Assembly: GCA_020091685.1 (NCBI GenBank)
Contig: CM034603.1
Coordinates: 3,985,848 to 4,049,847, forward strand
Source: Lutjanus erythropterus
Lineage: Eukaryota; Chordata; Actinopteri; Lutjaniformes; Lutjanidae
Direction of reading: 5' to 3'
DNA: 64,000 nt
Shown here: piece after piece, positions 36,734 to 55,516 of the stretch
How the letters are laid out: the number at the start of each line of letters is the position of its first letter
Position numbering within the stretch: the stretch's first letter is position 1
Translations under genes and position numbers: made by a program
Notes under the pieces: model-generated
Database searches by the model: none
Told to the model about the DNA's origin: nothing
What the model saw: only the letters and a program-made list of their open reading frames with translations

Positions 36734-37300
36734 TTTTTTACTTCATAACTACGATTTGCTCATTTTTAAAGAAAGTGGGCTTTTCTGGCGGCTGCTTTGG
36801 TGCTCTTTCATCTTTCCTGAACTCTTCTCCTCCCCTAACTCGTGTCTGAGCTTGTGGTCTGCTCTTAATGGCTGTAACTCGCTGCATGGTTCCCCGACCA
36901 GTCCCTGACACGAGCGGATATTCAACCCGCTTGATATCTTTTGGGTATCTACGAGGCATCAGTGAGCTCTCAGATTGTCTTTGAACTGGATACAATCCTG
37001 TAGTGTGAACTCTGCATTAATCGTATAGCTCGTATAAGCTATAAAAGCTTGGGTGAAGCTGGATCTAAGTTTGTTGCAGGGGGTTTCCATGAGTCCCACC
37101 ACAGATACCTGGGTAGTTGTTGATTGCTGCTCTGCAATACTAAACGGCCGTAATGTACATGATGGGGTCGTGTCCTGCTTCACTTTCTTTCCTCACAGTA
37201 ACTGTTAGACCTGTGACACAGAGCAATGATAGGCATGATAGCGGTTAGTCATTAGGTTAGCAGACTGTTGGGACACTCAGACATGCATTGTTAAGTCCAG

Positions 37301-44179
<6,879 letters not shown>

Positions 44180-45780
44180 CCTGTGTCAGGACAGACAGTG
44201 ACGAACAGAGAGAAAGAGACACAGACAAAGACAGCATGGACAAAGTGGACAGGAAAGGACTTGTCAGACACTTTTTTCCACAGTTAAATGTTGAAATAAA
44301 TGTGCACTGCATGTAACTACAAGATTAACCAATCAAACTTAAACCCCCAGACAGATTATGGACTATCTTTACATGTCCACTAATTTTCTAGTCTTATTCC
44401 AAATATGGTAATAGTATGAACTGTATACAAGTCATATAAACAGCATATCTAGATATTCTGAAGTAGGCCTTTTTCTGAATGCAGCATTCTCCGATTAAGA
44501 CGTTGGATATGTCAATATTGAGGTTGTAGTAGCATTCTGTGAACAAGGCACAGTCAGAATATATGTCTCATTTGGGGTTTGTGCTGCAGTTTATGGTACA
44601 CAGCCTGTTGTCTGTCTATGGTCAGCTCTGGGAGTAATAAACAAACTACAACTAGCCATCAGTTTGCAGGCTAGAGAAGAACAGGCCACATTTCTGGAGG
44701 AAGGAGAATACACCTACTTCTAAACATCATAAAAGTCTTGGATTTCAACAGGTTTTTGGGTATATGCAAATATCACAATGTCAACCTTTTAAAGAAGATA
44801 GTTGAAAAACAGAAACAGGAATGTTAGTGTAATACCATTTAGCCTTGTAAACCACTTAGTATATTGTCTTTTTCAGAATAAGAGCAAAAAAATATATATT
44901 ATTATGTTATTATTAAAAAAAACTGTGCATGTAGACATGGTTATTAATTACAGCTTGTACAACACAAAGCAGCATAAATGTGTTCGAGTTCATGGCAGGA
45001 AAAAAACAGTTTGTGATCAGTGACATTAGATCTTTTGAAATGTACTGTATTGCACACCGGGCAGCTTTACAGGTGATGGGTGTTGCAAATCAGCATGGGC
45101 TATAAATGCTGTGGTATGTGTCATTTTTCTATTTATTTGTACCTCTATAAAGTAACACTCAGTAAGCATTACTGGTATTGGTCTGATATTGGCATGCCTG
45201 ACCAAACATACATTATGTTTGAAAACAAAAAATGTTCTGTGTTTTCTGTTAGGCTTGGCCAGTATCTTCAACCCTCCTGACATTTTGCCAGGGTAGTCGG
45301 TATTGTGACAGTATTTCAGTAAAACGGCTCAACTCCACTGCACTCTCCCTCTGTACACTCCCTTTATACACTAACAAGCTCAAACCTACACTGTAGATTT
45401 ACCACTAGACCAACAACATCTGCATTTTGTGAGGCATTTTGTGATTTTTTACAAGTTAGTCCTGTAACTTTATCCCCCAGACACCATGTTTCCCAGCCCA
45501 GCTGCTCTGCCTTGTCCACCAGTAGAGAATCTGACCTCTGGTGATGAGTGCTGCACAATACTTCACCTCAAAACAGAATCTCTGTATCAGTTAAATAGAA
45601 AGATGAGTGTCTGTATTTTTGACTGTATTATTTCTTAATAGCCTGGAATACTGTAATATCTTTATACCACCCTAACCCTCTCTCTGTGTTACCGTTACAG
45701 CACAACAGGAAGGGATGCATGATACTGGACTTTTGCACATATCCAATATGCTGTTATTTCCCAGTTCATTTTGGCCTGAT

Positions 45781-46347
45781 CTAGGGTTGGGTGATTGGAT
45801 GACTCTATCATCTACTGATGATGGGCTGAATCCATCGCCGATTGCAAGCTGGGTGAGGAGTGAGAGGAAACGAGCCTGGAGTCTTTACACTCTTTGCACG
45901 CATTAAAGTGAGAATTTATTCTGACCAAACCAGAGTTGGTGATTGTTGGAAGAGTGGGCAGACTAACAAAGATGGTTTTGGTGAGTTTTACATGTTTTTC
46001 TGTCGAGTTTAAATGAAGTGTGTTTTCCGAGGAGTTAACGAGCCAATTAAGGCCGTCTTAGTTTGGTAAAAGAGAGAAACTTCAATTCAGAAGGTGGACG
46101 GTTGTATTTCTCTGTTTAAAATGGAAAATAAGTGTGAGAACATGTAATTTCTAGACACTTTGTGAGTTTATTTTGTCCACTGGATGTAGTGAACGTACAC
46201 AGCATGTGTAACATAGTGAATCTGTCACTTGCACATATCTCCCAGCTGAGACCCGAGAGGACAGGAGGAGGTGGGAGGGGGGACGATGATATCGCCAATT
46301 GCCGATGATCGTTTGGAAAATTTTAACATATCGTCCAACTCTAGCCC
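45781..46347. mobile_element. hAT-like MITE
   Basis: Inverted termini 'ctagggttgggtgat' and 'atcgtccaactctag' with repeated 'gatgat' and 'cgccgatt' motifs near both ends. No coding capacity. Confidence 0.6.
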
Positions 46348-47115
46348 AATCGCTGATACTGATATGTGCTAATTTCTTTCCTCTTCTTGGAGAACATTAA
46401 GCCTCTCCTATGGTGGGATAAACATATAATTCTGCATACTGTTATAGTGATGGCCTGCTGACAGAAGCAGACATAAAATACAGTGCTTTATCAAAATGGA
46501 AAAATTTGCTGGAAAAAATAACAGCTGACTACAGCTGACAGTTTTTTGGTTTTTATTATCTTCACATATTCGTCAAAATGATCAGGTTCTTGAGATGGTC
46601 AATTAAATCCACACTGTTGAAGGAATGTGATTTGGTTCCTCCTGGGATGAACATCACTAAACGATCATTTCAAACAGCAACTTTGCTATCTGTTTCATAC
46701 ACAAGAAAACTCCACACCACTCACATACTTGAGTTGCATTTTGCACATTTTGCATGTTGCAATTAAACGTCCTCTAATTTCCTGTCTTATTAGCAGAAAT
46801 TTTCATTTTGGGCTGATATGGATTTCATTTTGCATACCAATATACACAATGCACATAAGTACTTCTTTCTCTGCTTTGTCCCACTAAATCTCCCTTCAGC
46901 TGTTGGTGGTCCTGCTGTCCCTGCTGCTCCCAGTTTAACCCCAGTGACCCTGAGGAACAATAACAATGGAGGTCATTGTTGTTGTGGTTACTGCTAACTG
47001 TTGCTACCTCAGCCTAAGCACTGTGTCCTCACTCTGTCAGTCTATTCAATCAACAGACAACTGTATGACAGGATCCTCTGATTTACAAGACTCTCCACTA
47101 ACTACAGCTGCTCTG

Positions 47116-47230
<115 letters not shown>

Positions 47231-49782
47231 GTCTCTCCCAGACTGGCTGTCTGCCACATAGGCTCTCAATCAGTCTTTTGATAATTTTGGAAGTGACCCT
47301 GTATCATGTTAAGCCGTAATCTTTCTACTGACATGTTTCAACGATCATATTTCTACTTCTACTGTATTTTATGTTTACAGTATGGTATATATACTGTATT
47401 AATATTAGTCATTGTGATCCTAATGCTAATTCTTTTAAGTAAATGTCTAAAACTGTAACAGCTGCTATCAGAGTCCTCCCTAGATGAAGTAGCTCTGTGA
47501 CTTCCTGTTCACAAATACAGCACTGTGGTTTTTTATAAACTCTGGGGTCAAATCTTTTATTTTTATCCACTGGGTCAGTGGGCTGTCTGCTGGGGGAGTG
47601 TTGACGTCCCGCTGTTCCAGCTGTCCACACTGTGTATCGTGTAAATTCCTTGTTGTGCTTTTAAATGTTTTTTCAGTCTGTGGTTTAAATTTAACTAACA
47701 TGAAACACAAAAAAACCCTTAAAACTATATATATCTAATAACAGTCCTCAGGGTCATGTTTTGATGGCTTTTGATTTTAAGGCCAAGATTCGATTCAATT
47801 CGATGAAAACATTTTTTTTGTTTTGCACTGACAGTTATGCCATTGTTCAACTACGAGTTTGACTGAGTTTTGATTTGAGAAAAATCAACAGATCATTGGT
47901 TTAATGCCCTGACAACTGTCAGAATCATCACTGATTGAAATTGAAAAAGCTTATTTCAATCAGTTTTCGATTTAATGTTGAAATTATGACACCCCTACTG
48001 GATATTAAACTTACATACTTATGCCTGAATTATAACTGAATCAGATCAGATTCCAGGTCAGACTCTTAGTCTTGTTCATTTACTCTTTGATTTTGATTTT
48101 GATTTTGTTAAAGGGGCACTCCACCAAGTTTACACATGAAATCAGTCTGTGCATCTTGAGGAGCAACATTAGTTTGTGCCTTTTACAAATGCCCCGACTT
48201 TGTGGAGGTGCAATACTAAATACTAACTGTTATGCTTTTATCCCTAATAGAGATTTGAAAGAGGAGCGATGGAAGGAAATGAAGGGAGAGAGACAAGGGG
48301 TAATGACAGGTAAAAAAGGCACCTAACCAGACTTGAACCTGCGATTCGTGGCCCTGGGCCTCCAGGGTGCCCTTGGAGCATCCCCTTAATTTAGCTCTTG
48401 TTTTGCTCTTATTTATTCACCCATTGGTCAGTTCCCTCTCATCTGTAATACCGCACACAACAAAAAACAATATTGAACACAAAAAATACGTTCATCATAA
48501 AGGCCATGAGGTAACATTATCACATTGTTTATCTTCTTCAGTCAGTCAGTTTGCAGAGTATACACACCAGCAGAGCAGTCTGAATTACACTATTTGTTCA
48601 CCTGTAGGTGCAGGACTTTCAAAGAGCTGTTTGACCACATTGGAGGAATCAATAGGAGTCAACAGATAAAAACATCTCTGTGCATCACAGCAATTCCAGG
48701 GTTGATCTTTTGTTCATTATAAAATAAAGACACATGTAAAACCACTCTTTGGGTTAACAGTTTCCCACCCTGCAGACTCAGCTGCATGGATATAGGTTTG
48801 GAGGCTGTTTGTTTATTATAGATGTGGGTCAGGAGAGTTAATAGCAAGGTTCAACCATGTCTAAGGGGGTCGAGGGGGTGGGAGGTATTCTTAGAAAGAA
48901 ACATATTTGCTGCTTCTATTTCCAGGTCAGCATTTGACAAACTCTGAGTGAAAATCCAGGTGGCTGCTCTAAGGCACATATTCTTCTCTACAGTAATTTA
49001 TTCTATCAGATTCTACATCAAAATTCAATTTTAGCAATGCTCCATACTGCAGCAGTATACCACAGGGCTAAACTAACCTAACCTTAGTATCCTAACCTGT
49101 TATTGACCCAGTGCCTCAGGTCAGTGGGAGAAAAGGTTCTTGGTCAAATTAATTTTGCTCTAAGTCATTTTAACAAACTAGTCCATCCATTCCACTCTGA
49201 AGGAGAGGAACTACACGTTATTCTGCCCCAACTCCCTCAAACAAGGCGCCCTGCCTGTCAGCCTGAGGCGGGGGTTTAACCTGACCCACCTACAGTTACA
49301 CACACTGTCAGTCAGTCAGCTGTCACATCATGTCTTACACAGACAGAGACAGGCAACACAACCAGCCTGTCAGTAATCAATTAGGGTGACTTTTTTCTCA
49401 TTTCTACAAGCTGAGTAGAGTTTGCATCAGCCTGTCAGTCAGTCAGTCAGGTAACTAGTCAGTAAACAGTGGGCACACCGAGCTAATCTGCTCATGAGGC
49501 TGTTAATCTGTGTAAGCCATCTGCTTGCCAGCTACACTGTAGACACAGTGACCATGTGGGCTGATGAGTGTGACTGCCATGTGCTCAATACCTGAAAATT
49601 CTCCTCACATTTTTTTTTCCAAAAGGATTTACTTCATATTATGGCTATCATATTATCATTTCACAGGGCTCTACACTCTGCTTCTACATTTGAATGAAAA
49701 ATGTAGGTGTACGATTTCCTTATTCAAAGAAATAACATTAATGCATGCCTTCCTAAAAAATTTAGAGAGATAGATATATCAG

Positions 49783-50104
49783 TAGGGCTGCAACTAGCTA
49801 TTATTTTCATTATTGATTCATATGCCAATTATTTTCACAATTAATTGATTAATTGTTTCTATAAAATGTCACAAAAAATGTTACAGTCACTCATAACAAC
49901 ACATAGTTCAAAGTGACATCTTCTTGTTCAACATTCAAAAACACAAAGACTCTTCATTTAAAGAAAAGTAGTAAATCCTCACATTTAAGAAGCCGGAGCC
50001 AGCAAATGTTTTATAATTTTGCTTGAAAAATGACTGAAATGATTAATATAAAATAGTTGGCAACTGATTTTCTGTCAACTCAAAAGTTAAACAACTAATT
50101 CACA
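49783..50104. mobile_element. hAT-like MITE (TAGGGCTGCAACTA type)
   Basis: Starts 'tagggctgcaactagctatt' and ends 'gttaaacaactaattc', which is partly complementary to the start. Confidence 0.6.
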
Positions 50105-50794
50105 GATATGTCATCTCTATATGTCTTATTCAACTGAGGAGTTGAGATTGAACCCTTCACCAGCATAGAGAAATATCTTACATGGTAGTAGTTAGGAGTG
50201 GTGGTGATCTTTAATGTGGAGCCAACTCTAACAGGCCAAATCAACAATATGAATTTCACAAAAAACAAGAAAAATGAGTAGGATTTTGTCCAGTAAAAAT
50301 GTTGAAAATCTTTTCAGAATGGTAGAAATGATTTCCTTAAGTCATACAGTGGGCTTCCAAAAACATTTACAAGAGTCACTCTTCTAAAAACACAATCAAC
50401 AAATTCAGAGATCTTTTTTTTTTCAGCTCACAGTGATGCAGGACACTGTTAGATGCACACAAACTAGTGTCAAGTCAAGCTAATGAATGCAGGAAGCCAA
50501 GCAATATAATTTTATTTAATAATCCAGAACATATAGATCCCAACTGGGAAAAATTGATGGGAATGCCTCTTAAGTCAGACCAAAAACTTGGAAAGTAGGC
50601 AAAATTTTTGACATGACTTGCCAAGTTGTTGACGTCATATTTGCAAAAATTGAAGTAAATTGATTGATTGGTTGATGGTTATAAACTGTTGTTGATGTCC
50701 ATGTATAGTGATTTAGATTAGTTACAAACTGAAGACTCAAAAAACGGCACGCACATCCAAAAATGATGAGTACTGGGTGCTGGACAGAAGAACA

Positions 50795-50935
50795 AGTACA
50801 AAAATCCCAAAATAGGTCCGTACACCAGAAACTGCTCCTTTAGGACATTTAATAGTATTACTACATGTGACGTGTCAGGCAACAGCTCTTTGGATGAAGG
50901 GCTGGTCGGACCTATTTTTGGATTTTTGACCTAGG
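50795..50935. repeat. inverted repeat pair
   Basis: 'aaaaatcccaaaataggtcc' near 50798 and 'ggacctatttttggattttt' near 50907 form about 22 bp arms around a 90 bp spacer. Confidence 0.7.
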
Positions 50936-51920
50936 TTAGTTAAAAGTTATTTAAAGTTATTTATTAGCATTAACCCTGACAACAAGTCAGGTAAGACATA
51001 TTATGTTACCAATAACTGACAATTATATGCTTCTCGTGGCCAATATGATAAGATATCATATTTTTGTACTTAAAAATAAGTGAATATAACCTGTAGTTTC
51101 TTTGACATAATCTGTCAAATGAAATATTAGTATAACAGATATTTGCCTAGATAGTGCAGTATTGGCTAATAATTTATTCGTACTACTCATCCTAACCTAC
51201 TTAAAATCATGAACACACCAAAGTCAGGAACAACTTCCCAACTCTGGAAATGGGACCATCTGGGGAGCATGCAAATGCAACATAATTTGAAACTTGGAAA
51301 TTAATGAACTAGCTCAGACCAGTTCAGTGAGTTTGTGTTAGGCAAATCAGGCAAATTTACAATTGCCTTAAAAGAAGAATTTACATGTGAGAGTGAGTGT
51401 AAAACTGCATTGTTAGAGTTTGTGGTTTACACTCCAGGCTCAAACTCCTACAGAGAAGAGCAGCAGCAGAGAAACTGAAGCTTAAACAGAATTAAGGACT
51501 TATCTCCACCTCTCTCTCTGTCTTTCTGTGTCTCTTTCCCTCTGACAGACTGAATGCTCAGTCAGCCACACACCACCACATCCAGTCTGTCCATTTAACA
51601 ACATTTTAAACTCGCCATGACTGTCCACATAACTCCAGGGCAAGTGTCAGGGGAGTTAAAGATAACAAACTCGACACTTTGTCAACACAAATACCTGTTG
51701 TTATAACTGGTTTTGACCACTTAGGTTAGCTTGTAGCCTCTGGATCAATGAAACAATGTTGCTACATGTTGAAAAAAACTTGAGTCTTTACCGACAAAAA
51801 ATAGTTATAGTTTATGGTACAGATTATTAAATATCTGTATAACTAGAAAACACTTAATACTTTACATTAATTAAAAATACAAAATAAAAACACACAGTAA
51901 ACAGTGTTCTGTTAACTTAC

Positions 51921-52060
51921 CTGACAGCAGACCTTTCTCCCCCTCGCGCTCTGCTCTGTCTGTGTCCCGCGGGAAGCTCGAGAGCCCCCAGGTGCAGGTG
52001 GGCGGGGCTCTGTGGGTGTGTGTGCGGGTTAATTACAGTTGATTGACAGTTGGCTGACCT
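51921..52060 (-). promoter_or_regulatory. palmd: palmd-like promoter and untranslated first exon
   Basis: On the minus strand this GC-rich patch contains a GC box (ggggcggggc type, within gtgggcggggctctg on the plus strand at about 51999-52013). It is followed by a leader ending CTGCTGTCAG at 51921, directly before a consensus donor GTAAGTTAAC. No ATG-led conserved protein is seen in it. The next exon to the left is 44180-44135, with ATG one base inside the exon. This would make intron 1 about 7.7 kb. Confidence 0.55.
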
Positions 52061-52064
52061 TCTG

Positions 52065-55000
52065 CTGGCCAATAGCAATGAGATAAGTGTTGCCACTAGA
52101 AAGTCGACTTACTGTAAATCCTCTGTTGTACTGCAGAGCTCTGACACTGTCAAACAAAACCGCTGATTAACTCTGCTGGTTTGTAACTGTTCAAAATGAA
52201 TTCTCCAGAGCACAAGGTCACAAATATAAAAACTATACATTTCCATGCTGAATTATAGTAAACTGTGGATGAAATGCAGGGAAGTCTATCCAGTGTGATG
52301 AAAAAAGATCCTGTAAGTCATTATAATGAGAATCTTTCTTGAGACAATTACTCAGTCTCAAAATAATGACTTAGTGTAGGAAAATAATGAGAAACTGTTT
52401 ATTCATAATGACTTGCAGTGGTTCTCAAATAGGGTTCAAGGGTTTGTGAAAAGTTTTCAGATTCATTCATTTAAAAAACTTGATATTTAAAAACACATGC
52501 ATTCATTTTATGATTAGACTTTCAGCAACACTGTCAAAAATAGTTGAGACAACTCAAAATTTCAAGGCAAGTTACTGCAATAGATTTTTGGCTTTTGAGC
52601 CCAACTCAAACTCTTAAAGCTTTGAAATAAACTTTAAAAAAATTGCCAACCCATAATCTTTAGTTGAGATGATTTACTTTTCTTCTTTAGATAAACTTGA
52701 ATCTTTGAGTTTTAGAAACTCAAGGAAATGTATTTCAGAAATTGCTCACAGCTGACTTGTCATTATTTTGGTGCCTGAAAATGAAATGTTTTTAGTTGAA
52801 AACATTAAAATTTTAACCATCATTCACTTTCACCTCAATGAAGTTACTAAAATTCAAAAGATTTTTCAGTGAACCATCTTATTGCACAAATTATTTCCTT
52901 TCCACAAATAGTTTTATAGATCTTTCATATTCCAGCCCCCAGCGAGGCCTACTGTTGTTGTTTTGGGGTTTTTATTAGGCTTCCTATTATATTTTCTATA
53001 TGTTTTACATTTTTATTGTTATTGCTATTTATAATCAAAATAATTTATTCTATCAATGCAGTAACACTGTCACACTGTGTGTGTGTAAGACATGGGTATT
53101 ATACATTGACATGGTGCAAATATTTGAATACATATCTAATGTCTTCCTAATACATCTCTCTTGAGTTGTTCTTTTACATAACTGAGTAGAAATGTATAAA
53201 AACCATGCTACATCAAATTATTCCAGGGACATACATGACTATACAGTATTGTCTGTTGTGTAAAGGCACACCTCTGACTGACAGGATCTTTTTTTTAATA
53301 GTGAACATTTGGCTTTACTCAAGCTTGATATTTCAGTAATCTTTTATCTGCTGACACTGCTGTCTGCATCAGTCAGCTGCAGTGAAGTCAGCGTGCAGCA
53401 GATGGGAGTCTTGCATCATTTAATGGATAAACACTGACTGACTGACTGACTGACTGACTGACTGCTCCTCAGCATTTTCAATGGTCACATTTACAGTCTT
53501 GCAGAAACCAGTAAAACGACCATGATCATCACTCAGAAGTGTCCCTCAGTTACTCTCATTTGTATCAGAGTTATCATTATAGATTATTGATCCAGATTAT
53601 TATTCTGTAATGAGTGCAGAATCAAGACAGCACAGTGAAGTGTAATTAAAACAGAAATTGCATTTAATTTTGAAGCACTGACTTAAGCAGTAACCTGTCT
53701 GACTCTTTGTATTTTCAGAAACTCAAAAAAATTATATTACTGGATGGACAAATAATTAAAAGTTAAATAAAAAGTTGTCTCAGGTAAATCAAAGACTGAA
53801 ACACATTTAAACACCATATATCTGTTTATATATCGTAAGAAAAAAAAATTAGGAATGACTCAGATATTCAGCATGAGTTTGATCTGAAGTCATTCAACCA
53901 TAACAACATCACAACTAAAGTCAAGATCCACTTCAGTATGACACTAGATAATATATATCAAGTAAAATTACATATTTACATTTTTAGAAAACTACAGCAA
54001 ATTCAGAAGAGCCAGAGTTAAGTTAACTAAGGTTTCTTAGAAAATGTAGCTCAAGCTACTTCATAAGAAAGTATCACATTGACAATGTACAATTTTAACA
54101 AAATATACAAAATACAAAAACTACAAAAACGAAAGTCACTTGCCAGCAAACATGACAGTCAACTGAGTTTATTGTAAAAGTGTCCACAGGTCACATAAAA
54201 AACACAAAAATAAGATACTCCACTATTAATGAGAAAGAGCAAGAAATGTCAGCTTTGGTTTTGTATAGGATGTCTATCAGTCACTAGAGAAGCATGGTCA
54301 AATAAAATAAAATAGAATTTTAAAAAAAATAGAATAAATAAAAACATTAATTCTACTGTACTGTTATGGCCCAAAATACTTTGTCGCTTCAGTGGTTAAC
54401 TACAGAAAAAATGACAAAGTAATTTAACTACTTGAATCACTATGCAAATATGAATGTAGCTGAACTACTAGCAAGCTACTGCTAAATGTAGTTGAACTAC
54501 TAGTTTAAAGGGACAGTTCACCCTAAAATCAAAAATACATATTTTTCCCCTGGCCTTTAGTTGTGGCTGTTTAGATGTACAGTAGAACTTATTGGAACAT
54601 GAGCAACATGAAGGACAAAACACAGTAAGTGTATCAAAAATAATGAATCTCTTTGCTGGCCTGTGAGTTTGAAGTAACACATAACACTGTACTTTCAAAC
54701 ATGCACATATTAAGTAGAGTTTATTTAAACCATAAGGAGTATCTCCACAACTGGGAAAAATAAAAATCACAAAATAAAGCTGTATGAAACCAAAACAACA
54801 AAACGTTTCTGTTTGTGAAACCAAACTACCATGTTAAGACGACATGAAGGACATCATTTGTTGGAATAAAGAATGACTATGAATATTGTTGCTGGAGAAA
54901 ATCTCGTCTTATTGCCATGAGTCATAGACAGCAGGAGAGAAACTAACCACACATACAACTATTTTATAAAATATTAACATATTTATCACAGTTTTCCCTT

Positions 55001-55500
55001 TAAAACCCTGTAACTTATGGATTACTACTATACTCCACTACTATACTATACTTCCTACATGAAAGTTTGTAGTTGTTTGCGTCTGTTTGCTGTAAAGGTG
55101 CTGCATGTACCATCATTTACAGTAGAGCAGTAAAATCTCATATGCTTTGTTATAATTAAACTATTAAAAAGTCTTTTGTCTGATGTCAAAATCAGCACCA
55201 CATTTTTGATTCATTCTTTTGCTTATTTTGCATCTTTTTCTAACTTGTAACTTTTTTAAGTGCCAGATTTCCCTCTGGGAGAACAGCACTGCTGACTGTC
55301 CTGTAAATTAAAGCAGCAGATAGAAAGCAGATGCATGTAGTTATGTAGTTTCAGTAGTTCACAGTAATCACAGTAGTTTGACTGAATGATTTTCAAATGC
55401 TGCAGAAGGATCGTACAAACAAAGAGGCTACAATAATAAAGATATAAAGCTCGAGGTGTGACGTAGATGAGGTGACTTCCATTTCCCCTCTGTCATGTGG
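52065..55500. other. intergenic stretch between palmd-like and plppr5-like genes
   Basis: AT-rich. Holds a (GACT)n run at about 53431-53463 and a common fish repeat beginning 'aagggacagttcaccctaaa' at about 54507. The 118-codon minus-strand frame at 54824-54468 lies in that repeat. No gene is supported. Confidence 0.5.
53431..53463. repeat. (GACT)n microsatellite
   Basis: About eight perfect GACT/TGAC units. Confidence 0.9.
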
Positions 55501-55516
55501 GGGAGGGCGGTCATAG

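Noticed and set aside
54468-54824. 118-codon minus-strand frame in the palmd-plppr5 interval
   Set aside because: It lies within a widespread fish repeat starting aagggacagttcaccc, and no splice sites or family motifs support it.
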